From positions 186,001-250,000 of the forward strand of contig NZ_JACONZ010000003.1 in the NCBI RefSeq assembly GCF_014287275.1: 64,000 nucleotides of DNA. The letters run 5' to 3'. The position numbers and the translations under genes are program-made. Every line of letters starts with the position of its first letter. Within the stretch, counting starts at the first letter, position 1. The notes beneath the pieces were generated by a model. It searched no databases, was not told the origin of the DNA, and saw only the letters and a program-made list of their open reading frames with translations. The stretch is from Anaerofilum hominis (GTDB taxonomy: Bacteria; Bacillota; Clostridia; Oscillospirales; Ruminococcaceae). Positions 1 through 8,491 of the stretch are shown one piece after another.

Positions 1-1
1 G

Positions 2-736
2 CTGGTGTGGGAGCACGACCTGTCCATCCGGGACCGGTATCTGTCCAGCGTGGACGGGAACATTCTGGCTGAAAAAGAGATCCGCCGGGCCGCGCTGGTG
101 TTCGGCTGCGGCTTCGGGGTGGTGTTGGTCTATATCCTGGCGGGCTTTTTTGTGGAGGGACTGTCCGATTACTCTCTGCCGGTGATGGCGCTCTGCTTCA
201 CGGTGGGCGGCCTTGCGGCCGGGCGCATTGCGGGGCTGAAAAAGGGGCTGGCGAAAAACTTTTTCTCCGGCATGGGCGCCATCGCGCCCAGCGTGCTGCT
301 GATCCTGCTGGCCCTCAGCGCAAAATTTCTCCTCTCCGAGGGCGGTATCATGGACACGATCCTCAACGCCGCCTACGGCGTGATCGCCGGCGCCTCGCCC
401 TATACGGCCGTGCTGCTGCTGTTGGCCTTTGTGCTGCTGCTGCAGTTTTTCATCGGCTCGGCCACAGCCAAGGCGTTTCTCATCATGCCGCTGGTGCTGC
501 CGCTGGTCGATCTTGTCGGTCTCACCCGGCAGACCGCCGTGCAGGCGTTTTTGTTCGGGGATGGATTTACCAACATGATCTTTCCCACCAATGCGGTGCT
601 GCTCATCTCCATCGGCCTGGTGGGGGTGTCCTATGGCAAGTGGTTCAAATGGACCTGGAAGCTGCAGCTGGGCACCCTGCTGCTCAGCGTGGCGGTGCTG
701 ATGGGCTGCGTGGCGCTGGGCTACGGGCCGTTCTGA
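2..736 (+). CDS. YfcC-like membrane transporter, C-terminal part
   Basis: Only the last ~245 residues are in the window; the frame is open to the left edge, so the start lies upstream. The fragment is very hydrophobic with about six or seven membrane segments. The stretches GSATAKAFLIMP and FGDGFTNMIFPTNA resemble the second conserved half of YfcC / AbgT-type carriers (IT superfamily), which move basic amino acids, peptides or dicarboxylates; the substrate cannot be told from this part. A terminator follows at 795-845, so it ends its transcription unit. Family assignment is from recall of conserved motifs; other IT-superfamily carriers remain possible. Confidence 0.75.
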   Translation: MVWEHDLSIRDRYLSSVDGNILAEKEIRRAALVFGCGFGVVLVYILAGFFVEGLSDYSLPVMALCFTVGGLAAGRIAGLKKGLAKNFFSGMGAIAPSVLLILLALSAKFLLSEGGIMDTILNAAYGVIAGASPYTAVLLLLAFVLLLQFFIGSATAKAFLIMPLVLPLVDLVGLTRQTAVQAFLFGDGFTNMIFPTNAVLLISIGLVGVSYGKWFKWTWKLQLGTLLLSVAVLMGCVALGYGPF

Positions 737-794
737 AAGCGGATAAAGTACAGGGCAGGTGCACTGCAAACCAATCCACAATAAAAGAATGTAC

Positions 795-845
795 AAAAAG
801 GTGCTTTTCCGGTGGGCAAACTCAGCCGGGAAAGCGCCTTTTTTG
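795..845 (+). terminator. Intrinsic terminator of the YfcC-like gene
   Basis: A stem of about 13 pairs (arms near 798-810 and 828-840, with G-U pairs) is followed by TTTTTT. It lies about 60 bases after the stop at 736. Confidence 0.75.
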
Positions 846-1133
846 CGTTGTGATGGCGGTTTGTATGTGTGTCCTTACAAAATTGTATTCGAAGGTCACG
901 GTCTCTTTTTTGTTTTTTGATGCAGACCCTGAGGGCAATGGGACCGCAAATGAGACCCCGGCAGCCGCCTCTGCACATACCGATCGGGAACAGTGTTTCC
1001 GTAAGCGGTCCGGGGGGTGTTCTGCGCATAAAAAACTTTCAGCTCTAATGAATTGAAAGGGAAATCTTTGTCCAAAAGCACAACGGAAAATTTATGAAAT
1101 GTCACAAAAAAGAGGTTGTGTGCACATCACCGC
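846..1133. other. Intergenic stretch, no gene seen
   Basis: No reading frame here has a ribosome site and recognisable protein. Sequence becomes AT-richer towards the promoter at 1134. I see nothing further. Confidence 0.5.
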
Positions 1134-1163
1134 TTGACAAGAAGAGAGGGTGTGCGTTATGGT
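1134..1163 (+). promoter_or_regulatory. Promoter for the MBL hydrolase gene
   Basis: TTGACA at 1134-1139 is a perfect -35 and TATGGT at 1158-1163 a fair -10, 18 bases apart. It sits about 50 bases before the coding start, with a palindrome immediately downstream. Confidence 0.5.
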
Positions 1164-1164
1164 A

Positions 1165-1189
1165 AGTTATAAAATTAAGTTTTGTAACT
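1165..1189. promoter_or_regulatory. Palindromic operator candidate
   Basis: AGTTATAAAA (1165-1174), five-base centre, TTTTGTAACT (1180-1189): 9 of 10 positions are complementary. It directly follows the -10 box, the position of a repressor site. A similar palindrome (GTTACACAAC / GTTGCGTAAT) lies before the binding-protein gene at 2128-2150. The likely binder is the ROK regulator at 6027, but that is inference. Confidence 0.5.
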
Positions 1190-1211
1190 ATATTTTTTAA
1201 GGAGCATGATC

Positions 1212-2012
1212 ATGCAAGACTTCAGGGTTACTTGGATCGGAGAAGGCGTCTACAGCATTCTGGACGCGGGTGATTCTTCCTTCTATGTAGTGGAGGGGCA
1301 AGAGAAAGCGGCGGTGATCGATACCGGTATCACCCCAGGGGGCAAGATCCTCCCGACGGTACGCCAATTGACTCAAAAACCATTGGTACTGGCTATTACC
1401 CACGCCCATATTGATCATATGCATCATATGGATGAATTTGAAGAGATCTATCTTTGCCATGAAGAATTAAAGCTTCCCTCGGAAATATTATGCCAACACA
1501 TGCATGGTAAACAGTTGGACTTGGAGGCCACCCAGGGTGTCCATACCGGATCGGTGATCGATCTGGGAAAAGAGAAGCTGGAGATTTGCCAGGTGCCGGG
1601 GCATACCCCGGGCAGTGTGGTCTTTTGGGACGCAAGCCGCGATCTGCTGTTCACAGGGGACGCGATCGGCAGCGGTTATGGCGTCTGGCTGCAGGTGCCC
1701 GGCGCAATGCCGCTGGAGGTCTATTACCACAGCCTTATCTCCTTGATGAAGTGGCTGGTGGAGCGAGGCGGACGGATGAAATTTTGGGGTGGACACAGCT
1801 ATCAACAGTTCCAGTCCACTTTGGTGCCGGGCTACAATCCGCTTAGTTTGGGTTTGTTGGCCGACCTGATCGACCTAGTGGACGGAGTAGTGAGTGGTTC
1901 CATTGTGGGACGCGTCAGCAATGCGGACAAGGTGATGGGCCTTGAGCCGGCGCTCTATGCCAGCTTTGGTCGCGCAGAACTGCAATATCTGCCCTCACAC
2001 ATTTTTGCATAA
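1212..2012 (+). CDS. MBL-fold metallo-hydrolase
   Basis: A 266-residue metallo-beta-lactamase-fold enzyme. The metal signature HAHIDH is at residues 64-69, with further fold marks PGHTPGS and GDAIGSG. I chose the ATG at 1212 rather than 1206 because AAGGAG at 1199-1204 is then seven bases away. Such stand-alone proteins are glyoxalase II-like or broader hydrolases; the substrate is not visible. It precedes a sugar ABC transporter operon and shares a similar upstream palindrome, suggesting co-regulation and perhaps a role in handling the imported compound. No obvious terminator separates it from the transporter, whose own promoter follows. Confidence 0.85.
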   Translation: MQDFRVTWIGEGVYSILDAGDSSFYVVEGQEKAAVIDTGITPGGKILPTVRQLTQKPLVLAITHAHIDHMHHMDEFEEIYLCHEELKLPSEILCQHMHGKQLDLEATQGVHTGSVIDLGKEKLEICQVPGHTPGSVVFWDASRDLLFTGDAIGSGYGVWLQVPGAMPLEVYYHSLISLMKWLVERGGRMKFWGGHSYQQFQSTLVPGYNPLSLGLLADLIDLVDGVVSGSIVGRVSNADKVMGLEPALYASFGRAELQYLPSHIFA

Positions 2013-2097
2013 GGTCAAGGGAATCGGTATTATGCTCACAAAAGCCGTTTTGAATTTGTGTTATTATCCAAAAAATAGATGGATATTACAAAAATGA

Positions 2098-2124
2098 TTG
2101 ACTTAAAAAAGAAAAAGATATACG
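2098..2124 (+). promoter_or_regulatory. Promoter of the sugar ABC operon
   Basis: TTGACT at 2098-2103 and TATACG at 2119-2124, with a short 15-base spacer in an A-rich stretch. It lies about 60 bases before the binding-protein start and is followed at once by a palindrome. Confidence 0.4.
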
Positions 2125-2127
2125 CTT

Positions 2128-2150
2128 GTTACACAACAAAGTTGCGTAAT
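2128..2150. promoter_or_regulatory. Palindromic operator candidate
   Basis: GTTACACAAC (2128-2137), AAA, GTTGCGTAAT (2141-2150): 8 of 10 positions complementary. It sits just downstream of the -10 box, where a repressor would block initiation. Half-sites share the GTTA...AA look of the palindrome at 1165-1189. Confidence 0.5.
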
Positions 2151-2186
2151 TAAAAATCGTAACATGAAATTTTGAGGAGGACAAAC

Positions 2187-3176
2187 ATGAAAAAGCTTAT
2201 CGCACTTGCTTTGACCCTGGCCCTGTGTTGGAGCCTTGCAGCCTGCGGCGGCAGCGGCAGCGACAGCTCTGTCGCTTCAGGCGGTTCTGTCGGAGACAGC
2301 AAAAAAATTTCTGCGACCTTTGTGGGTGTCATGCAGGGTGGTGCTGTCTGGGGACAGGCTGAGGCCGGCTTTTACGCCGCCTGTGAAGAGTTGGGCTGGG
2401 ATGGCCAATATGTGGCTCCCGCCACCCCAAATGACACTACGGTGATGGTAGAACTCAGCGAGACCGCTCTCAACAATGGCGCCGACGTGCTGATCGGCAC
2501 CTACTATAGTCCGGAGATCTTCGGCGATGTACTGAAACCTGCTTTTGAGCGGGGTGTCTATATCGCCTCTACAAATGCTTCGGTGGGCCCGGAATATCAG
2601 AATTTCTGGATCGGCACCGATCCGGACGGTATGGGAGTCACACAAGCCAAGACTCTGGTAGAACTGGCGGGGGATCAGGAGGTGACTGTGGTCTATATGC
2701 AGACCGAGGCCACCAGCGAAACTCAAAACCAGCAGTTTGCCGCCTTTACCAAATATCTGAAAGACTACGCGAACATCACTGTTTACGGCCAGGAATTCTG
2801 TAATTCCAGCGAGATCACCGCGGCAGAAAAAATAGCAAACTTGATCAAGGTCAACCCGCAGATCAATGCCTGTGTCTGCGCGGATGGAGCAGGCTGCATT
2901 GGTGTGGCAAACTACGTGGATGAAAACGGCGTTCAGGACGACTTTATCTCGGTGGGCATCGACGATGCAGCGGATATGCTGAACTACATTATGAGTGGTG
3001 CGCTGGACTGCACTATTGCCCAGGACTTCTATGCCATGGGTTATCAGAGCTGCATGATGATCAAGACGCTGATGGACGGCGGGGACGTAGAGTTCGACAA
3101 CGACTCCGGTTCGGTGGTCATCAAAGCGGAGGATGTAGAGAGCTATGCTGCTGAAAAAGGTATCACGCTGAGCTGA
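2187..3176 (+). CDS. Sugar ABC transporter substrate-binding lipoprotein
   Basis: A 329-residue periplasmic-binding-protein type 1 (RbsB-like, Peripla_BP_4). The N-terminus is a lipoprotein signal with lipobox SLAAC and the modified Cys at residue 20, so it is anchored outside the membrane. Start ATG 2187 is fixed by GAGGAGG at 2174-2180. A Gly/Ser-rich linker follows the Cys. The next genes encode the permease and ATPase, giving a complete CUT2-like importer. A hairpin after the stop probably keeps the level of this component above that of the membrane parts. The sugar is unknown; a C-terminal or carbohydrate-like ligand cannot be told from the sequence alone. Confidence 0.9.
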   Translation: MKKLIALALTLALCWSLAACGGSGSDSSVASGGSVGDSKKISATFVGVMQGGAVWGQAEAGFYAACEELGWDGQYVAPATPNDTTVMVELSETALNNGADVLIGTYYSPEIFGDVLKPAFERGVYIASTNASVGPEYQNFWIGTDPDGMGVTQAKTLVELAGDQEVTVVYMQTEATSETQNQQFAAFTKYLKDYANITVYGQEFCNSSEITAAEKIANLIKVNPQINACVCADGAGCIGVANYVDENGVQDDFISVGIDDAADMLNYIMSGALDCTIAQDFYAMGYQSCMMIKTLMDGGDVEFDNDSGSVVIKAEDVESYAAEKGITLS

Positions 3177-3200
3177 GCCTGCCCATTTTAAAGCAGAAAC

Positions 3201-3239
3201 AAAGCGGGGGACGGGCCGTTCAGCCGTCCCCCCGCTTTT
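3201..3239 (+). terminator. Intra-operon terminator/attenuator
   Basis: Arms AAAGCGGGGGACGG (3201-3214) and CCGTCCCCCCGCTTTT (3224-3239) form a strong stem ending in a short T run. It lies between binding protein and permease, the usual place for partial termination or 3'-end protection. Confidence 0.75.
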
Positions 3240-3288
3240 GAAGAAAGCAGGAAACGTCCCGACCGCCTGAAAGGAGCTTTGCAAAAGG

Positions 3289-4281
3289 ATGAATACCTTA
3301 AAAAACAAAGAAAACAAGCGTAGCCTGGCCTCGATTTTTTTCGCGCGCACAGAGACCGGCGTTCTGCTGCCTCTGGTCATTCTTCTGGTCATCATTGGCT
3401 GCGTCAACAGCGATTTTTTTGCCTTTACCAACCTGGTGGATATCCTGCGCAGCAGCAGCTATACCTTTATTATTGCTGCACCGCTCACGCTGTTGATGAT
3501 CAGCGGAGGCATGGACCTTTCCATCGCCGCATCCACTGCGCTGGGTTGTGTGGTCTGCGCCTGGGGCCTTGCCGATTTTCATATTGGCATCTTCCCCTCA
3601 ATCTTACTGGCCCTGGCGGCCGGTGCCGTTGTAGGTGCGCTCAAGGCAGCGCTGGTGGTCACTTTTAACCTGCCGGCTTTTATCATTACTTTGGGTCTGA
3701 CCAAAATCGTCAACAGCTTTATTTTGGTCACCACCGATGGGATCGCCGTCTCCAATCTGGGCAACGAATCCTTTAAGGCGCTGGGCCAGGGCAAAGCGTT
3801 TGGAATGGTCCACTGGACCATCATCCTTGCGGTTGTCATCGGCGTGTCCATGCATATCCTGCTCAACCGCACTAAATTTGGCCGGGCGGTGGCGGCCTGC
3901 GGCGGCAACCGCGAGACCGCAAAGCTGGCCGGCATCAACGTGGTGAAGACCCGATATATCGTGGAGATCATGGTCTCAGTGTTCGCGGCTTTTTGCGGCG
4001 TGTGCATGTGCAGCCGCTTCAACAGCGGACAGCCGGCGGCGGGCGCTGGCACCGAGCTGACCATTATGGCCTCAGTCATCATCGGCGGTACTTCGATGAT
4101 GGGCGGTTCCGGCACCATTCTCGGCTCTTTTTTGGGCTGTGTGCTGCTGGCGGTCATCAACAACGGGTTGGTGTTGATGCGGGTCTCCACCAACTGGCAG
4201 AACATGATCTTTGGCCTCATCCTGGTGATCTCTCTGTTCATCGACCGGTATCGCAGGGCCAAAAGCGGCGGCGGGCTGTGA
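3289..4281 (+). CDS. Sugar ABC transporter permease (RbsC-like)
   Basis: A 330-residue membrane protein of the BPD_transp_2 / RbsC family, with about eight to ten hydrophobic segments and the family stretches SGGMDLSIAAS near the second segment and GGNRETAKLAGI in the cytoplasmic loop that contacts the ATPase. It ends with a short basic tail. The gene lies between the binding protein and the ATPase gene. Only one permease is present, so it should act as a homodimer, as in ribose-type importers. Confidence 0.9.
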   Translation: MNTLKNKENKRSLASIFFARTETGVLLPLVILLVIIGCVNSDFFAFTNLVDILRSSSYTFIIAAPLTLLMISGGMDLSIAASTALGCVVCAWGLADFHIGIFPSILLALAAGAVVGALKAALVVTFNLPAFIITLGLTKIVNSFILVTTDGIAVSNLGNESFKALGQGKAFGMVHWTIILAVVIGVSMHILLNRTKFGRAVAACGGNRETAKLAGINVVKTRYIVEIMVSVFAAFCGVCMCSRFNSGQPAAGAGTELTIMASVIIGGTSMMGGSGTILGSFLGCVLLAVINNGLVLMRVSTNWQNMIFGLILVISLFIDRYRRAKSGGGL

Positions 4282-4311
4282 TGTACGCACAAATGGAAAG
4301 GGGGAACGACG

Positions 4312-5832
4312 ATGAGTAATTTTGTACTGCAGATGCGAAACGTCACTAAGCGCTTTCCGGGTGTGATTGCATTGAAAGACGTCAACTTGGAGCTTTGCCG
4401 AGGGGAAATCCTGGGTATTTGCGGAGAAAATGGCGCGGGAAAATCTACCCTGATGAAAGTGCTTTCCGGAAGCTACGCCGCGGGCGATTATGAAGGGGAG
4501 ATCGTTCTGGATGGCAGCCCGGTACGGTTTACTGGTGTGCATGACGCACAGGCTCATGGCATTGAGATGGTCTATCAAGAGATGAACATGATGCTGGACG
4601 CCAGCGTCGCGGAAAATCTCTTTGTGGGTAGTCTCCCGGGCAAAAACGGGTGGATCGATTACAAAAAGCTGTACGCGGATGCCCGGACCCTCCTGGAGCG
4701 GGCGAAGCTGGACCTAGACCCCAAAATGACGGTGCGACCGCTAAATAGCGGTCAGATGCAGCTGCTCAGCCTGATGCGGGCGGTCTCCAAGAACCCTGGG
4801 ATCTTGGTGCTCGACGAGCCCACCACGGCACTCACGGATCAGGAAGTGGACACTCTGATGGAGATCCTGGACAGCCTGCGGACAAAAGGGGTTTCCTGCC
4901 TCTACATCAGCCATAAACTGGAAGAACTCTATCGCATTTGTGATCGTGCCCTGGTGCTGCGGGACGGCCAGACCATCAACTGCCACAGGATCGCCGAGGT
5001 AGAAAAACAGACCCTGATTGAGGAAATGGTGGGCCGCAAGGTAGAAAACCTTTATCCCAAGGATGAGCACGGCTTTGGAGAGGAGGTGCTGCGAGTGGAG
5101 CACCTGAGCGTGCCCCATCCTAACATCCGCGGCCGAAACATTGTGGAGGACATCGGTTTTTCCCTGCGCAAAGGTGAAATTTTGGGCATCGGCGGCCTGG
5201 TGGGCGCTGGGCGCAGTGAAAGCTTAGGGGCGATTTTTGGGCAGTATACGATGGGAGTACATAAAAAGATCTTTATCGACGGCAAAGAGGTAAATATCCG
5301 CAGTCCGCGGGACGCTATCCGCCACGGCATCGGTTTCATCACAGAGGAGTGCAAGCTCAATGGGATCATCTGGATGCTGAGTATCAGGGAAAATATGTCG
5401 GTGGCAAATCTGCCCAAACTGCCCGGAAGGTTTTTCATTAAAAAAGGCAAAGAGAAAAAAGTCGTACAAAAGCAGATGACTCAGCTGCGCATTAAGGCCC
5501 CTTCTATGGAGACTGCGCTGGTGCAGCTTTCGGGCGGCAACCAGCAAAAAGTGATTCTGGGAAAGTGGCTGATGAACGAGCCCCGTATCCTGTTGGTGGA
5601 CGAACCCACCAAGGGGATCGACGTGGGGACCAAGGCGGATTTTTATAAGATCATGAGCGATCTCACAAAACAGGGGGTCTCTATTGTGATGGTCTCCTCC
5701 GATATGCCAGAGCTGCTCTCCATGAGCGACCGGGTACTGGTGCTGGCGGGGGGCAAGATCACTGCCGAGCTGCACCGAGACCGGGGAGAGACCACGGAGA
5801 CTGCAGTCATGGCGGCGGCCATCGGAGAATAA
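4312..5832 (+). CDS. Sugar ABC transporter ATP-binding protein (RbsA/MglA-like)
   Basis: A 506-residue tandem ATPase. The first domain has Walker A GENGAGKST, the second a degenerate GGLVGAGRSES and a clear signature LSGGNQQKV followed by Walker B LLVDEPT. The first domain signature is weak (LNSGQMQ), so the two sites are probably unequal, as known for CUT2 ATPases. The ribosome site GGGGG precedes ATG 4312. The stop overlaps an in-frame ATG read into the following ROK region, so genes are tightly coupled. Confidence 0.92.
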   Translation: MSNFVLQMRNVTKRFPGVIALKDVNLELCRGEILGICGENGAGKSTLMKVLSGSYAAGDYEGEIVLDGSPVRFTGVHDAQAHGIEMVYQEMNMMLDASVAENLFVGSLPGKNGWIDYKKLYADARTLLERAKLDLDPKMTVRPLNSGQMQLLSLMRAVSKNPGILVLDEPTTALTDQEVDTLMEILDSLRTKGVSCLYISHKLEELYRICDRALVLRDGQTINCHRIAEVEKQTLIEEMVGRKVENLYPKDEHGFGEEVLRVEHLSVPHPNIRGRNIVEDIGFSLRKGEILGIGGLVGAGRSESLGAIFGQYTMGVHKKIFIDGKEVNIRSPRDAIRHGIGFITEECKLNGIIWMLSIRENMSVANLPKLPGRFFIKKGKEKKVVQKQMTQLRIKAPSMETALVQLSGGNQQKVILGKWLMNEPRILLVDEPTKGIDVGTKADFYKIMSDLTKQGVSIVMVSSDMPELLSMSDRVLVLAGGKITAELHRDRGETTETAVMAAAIGE

Positions 5833-6026
5833 TGAGCAGGACAGTTCCAGCCGAGACGCCTGTTTTTGCTGAAAAGGGGCCAAAATGCTTGCGTCAAACC
5901 GCTCTTCGTCTTAGAATAAAAGAAATTGCCCGATGCGGTTTTTCCTATGAGAGAAGGGAGCGAGGCCGACGGGACTTTCTCATGGGGACTGCCCCGGTAG
6001 AGCAGGAAGAAAAGGAGGAGCGACTG

Positions 6027-7307
6027 ATGCACAAAATATCCGCGTCGGTCCCGGCAGACCTAAAAAATGGAAATCGCGGGACAGTTTTGGCGGCTTTTCA
6101 CAACAGCGGGATGTTGACTGCGGCAGAGGTCTCCGAGAGAACGGGAATCAGCCGTCAGACGGTAAAAAAGTGTATTGAATATCATTTGCAGATCGGCGCC
6201 CTGTGCTCTTGTGGCAAGGGGGACAGTACCACCGTAGGCGGCAAGCGGCCAGAGAGGTTTACCCTCAACCCAAGGGTGAGACTGATGAGCATTTTGCTGC
6301 ATCACCATGAGGTGACCCTCAATATGACCGACCTGCATTACAATTGTGTCGCCCATTGGAGCAGCGGCCCCGTCCGCCTGCTCTGCATGGATATGATGTG
6401 GGAGCAGATCCGACGAGGGGCCCGGGAGATCATGGAACGATACCCGGACAGTCGAGTACTGGGGATCTGTTTCCCTGTCCCGTTGGGGTACACAACAGAA
6501 AAAAGGCTTTCAGCGGCCACTCCGTTTCCGGCTTGGCCGAGATCGGATTTCGGCAGGTCGCTGACAGAACCGTTGCAGGAGATCTTTCCCGACGCCCGCG
6601 ACATCATCATCACTTCTGACGGTAAGGCGGCTGGCAGCGCGCTGCTGCACTGGGATTTCAGCCGCTATGGACAGGGGGAAGTGGCGACTTTCTATTGTTC
6701 TACCGGTATCGGCGGGGCGCTGTTCCGTGACGGGCAGCCCACCACCGGGACTAAAAGCTTGGTAGGAGCGCTCGGGCACATTATTGTGGAACCGGACGAT
6801 CCGGAGCCCTGTCCCTGTGGCGGGCACGGATGTCTGGAGCGGATGGTCAGCAGCGGAAGAATGCGGGAGCGACTGGCGGCCCAGGAAGAGGAATACCGAA
6901 AAAGCTGTCTCAAGGAGATCCCCGTGGCGGAGATGACCTTTGAAAAGCTGTTTGAGGGTTCTGCCAAAGGGGATGTGCTCTGCCGCCGGGAATCCCGGTA
7001 CTACGCGCAGATCTTTTCAATCGCAATCCGTGGCCTGATCGTATCCGTGGCTCCGGAATATGTGGTGTTCCAGGGCAACTTCGGCAAAGCGGACGAGGTG
7101 TTCCGGAGGGAACTGCTCAATAAGGTATTTGAGTTCAAGTATATGGATCGGCAAGAGAAGATCGAATTTGTATACGACGATCGGGATCTGAGCATGGAGG
7201 AGACCGTTGGGGCCACCTATCAGATGATCAACAATTTTTTGTGTTTCCCGGAAAAATATGTGTGGAAACAGGAAAACGTTGGAAGAGCCCTAACGCTCCC
7301 GGAATAA
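6027..7307 (+). CDS. ROK-family transcriptional regulator
   Basis: A 426-residue ROK protein: N-terminal winged helix (LTAAEVSERTGISRQTVKK) and a C-terminal sugar-kinase-like fold with GIGGALF and the zinc-binding CPCGGHGCLE. The frame is open back to 5832, but I place the start at ATG 6027 because AAGGAGG at 6012-6018 precedes it and the extra 65 residues are unlike the family. It directly follows the transporter genes and precedes an esterase, so it is likely the local repressor responding to the imported sugar. The palindromes at 1165 and 2128 are its candidate sites. Whether it keeps kinase activity is unclear. Confidence 0.9.
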   Translation: MHKISASVPADLKNGNRGTVLAAFHNSGMLTAAEVSERTGISRQTVKKCIEYHLQIGALCSCGKGDSTTVGGKRPERFTLNPRVRLMSILLHHHEVTLNMTDLHYNCVAHWSSGPVRLLCMDMMWEQIRRGAREIMERYPDSRVLGICFPVPLGYTTEKRLSAATPFPAWPRSDFGRSLTEPLQEIFPDARDIIITSDGKAAGSALLHWDFSRYGQGEVATFYCSTGIGGALFRDGQPTTGTKSLVGALGHIIVEPDDPEPCPCGGHGCLERMVSSGRMRERLAAQEEEYRKSCLKEIPVAEMTFEKLFEGSAKGDVLCRRESRYYAQIFSIAIRGLIVSVAPEYVVFQGNFGKADEVFRRELLNKVFEFKYMDRQEKIEFVYDDRDLSMEETVGATYQMINNFLCFPEKYVWKQENVGRALTLPE

Positions 7308-7317
7308 GGAGAAAAAA

Positions 7318-8157
7318 ATGGCTTTATTACGAATTGAACTGTTTTCTAAAGCATTGATGCGCACGGTACCGGTGACCGCGGTGGTGCCGGTGGACAACGT
7401 GCGCTATGACGGCGATCCTGTCCGCCCCGCGGACAAACCCTATAAGACCCTTTATCTCCTCAACGGCATCTATGGGAACAACATGGATTGGATCTGCGCC
7501 AGCGGCGTCATGATGTGGGCGCAGGAGCGGAGCCTGGCGGTGATCATGCCCGCAGGTGAAAATCATTTTTACGTCGACTGCGCCGCAACCGGCGAGGGCT
7601 ACGGACGCTTTGTGGGGGAAGAGCTGGTGGAGCAGACTCGCAGGCTGTTCCATCTCTCCCGCGAGCGGGAGGACACCTATATTGCAGGTCTTTCCATGGG
7701 GGGGTACGGCGCCATCCGCAACGGGCTCAAATACAGTGAGACCTTTGGATATGCGGCTGGACTGTCCAGCGGACTGATCCAGGACAGGATGATGGCGGCG
7801 GATGACAGCAGCAGCGACTATACCCAGCGGCGCAGTTATTACCAGGCCATTTTCGGCGATCTCGACAGGCTTGCCGGCAGCGACAAGGACTGCGAGGCTC
7901 TCTATCTGCGGGCAAGGCAAGCGGGCGTCGTTCCCCGGCTTTATCTGGCCTGTGGCACCGAGGATTTTCTCATCGAGCCAAACCGGCGCTATCGAGATTT
8001 TCTGCAGGCCCAGGGGGCCGATCTTACCTATGAAGAGGGACCGGGTATCCACGATTTCAATTTTTGGAGCGAATATTTACAGCATGTGCTGAATTGGCTG
8101 CCCCTGGAGGAAAAGGCGGCAGGCATCAGCAGCGGCAATGTGCGTAGGGAAAAATAA
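7318..8157 (+). CDS. Esterase, alpha/beta-hydrolase fold (esterase D/ tributyrin esterase-like)
   Basis: A 279-residue cytoplasmic enzyme of the putative-esterase (PF00756) group. The nucleophile elbow is GLSMGGYG, with a likely acid Asp in CGTEDFL and catalytic His in GIHDFNFW. No signal peptide is seen. It starts 10 bases after the ROK gene with an AAGGAG site, so it is the last gene of the sugar locus. Relatives include acetyl-esterases that remove acyl groups from oligosaccharides; deacetylating the imported glycan is a reasonable but unproven role. Confidence 0.88.
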   Translation: MALLRIELFSKALMRTVPVTAVVPVDNVRYDGDPVRPADKPYKTLYLLNGIYGNNMDWICASGVMMWAQERSLAVIMPAGENHFYVDCAATGEGYGRFVGEELVEQTRRLFHLSREREDTYIAGLSMGGYGAIRNGLKYSETFGYAAGLSSGLIQDRMMAADDSSSDYTQRRSYYQAIFGDLDRLAGSDKDCEALYLRARQAGVVPRLYLACGTEDFLIEPNRRYRDFLQAQGADLTYEEGPGIHDFNFWSEYLQHVLNWLPLEEKAAGISSGNVRREK

Positions 8158-8164
8158 GTTAAAA

Positions 8165-8221
8165 ACAACTGTCGAGGGGGACAAACGCGTAAGATGCGCG
8201 TTTGTCCCCCTCGACAGTTGT
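8165..8221 (-). terminator. Long perfect hairpin terminator
   Basis: Two perfect 25-base arms (8165-8189 and 8197-8221) flank a 7-base loop. Read on the minus strand the stem is followed by TTTTT, on the plus strand it is not, so it best serves the minus-strand Bce operon, though it may also stop plus-strand readthrough from the esterase. Confidence 0.8.
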
Positions 8222-8358
8222 GAAAGCGCCCTGCCTGCGGAGAACTCTGCCGCACGGGATCGTTGAGGCAGTTTTTTAGCGCGGGGGGAGATAAGATCTT
8301 TCCCTGTTTATTTCTAACGATCATCCCCCATGCCCCGCGCCGTTTGCCGGCGCGCTTG

Positions 8359-8457
8359 TTATCTCAGTTCCGGGTTGCAGAAGCGGTGCGCCCTGCGAAA
8401 GAGCAGCACGGCGGCTGCCGCCAGGACGCCCAGGATCAGAAAATGTTTTAGTTTCAT
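8359..8457 (-). CDS. Small membrane peptide at the end of the Bce operon
   Basis: A 32-codon frame: M-K-L-K-H, then a hydrophobic stretch of about 15 residues (FLILGVLAAAAVLLF), then a basic and polar tail RRAHRFCNPELR. A good AAGGAGG ribosome site lies ten bases before its ATG at 8457. It begins 35 bases after the bceB-like stop and ends before the shared terminator, so it is probably co-transcribed. The pattern (short cytosolic end, single membrane helix, basic tail) fits a single-pass peptide. I do not know a named family; a role with the transporter is only suggested by position. Confidence 0.6.
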   Translation of the reverse strand: MKLKHFLILGVLAAAAVLLFRRAHRFCNPELR

Positions 8458-8491
8458 AGGGCTCGTTCCTCCTTGGCGTTGTGCCGGCAGG

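Noticed and set aside
5832..6026. Upstream start (ATG 5832) for the ROK gene
   Set aside because: The extra 65 residues are unlike ROK proteins and a better AAGGAGG site precedes ATG 6027.
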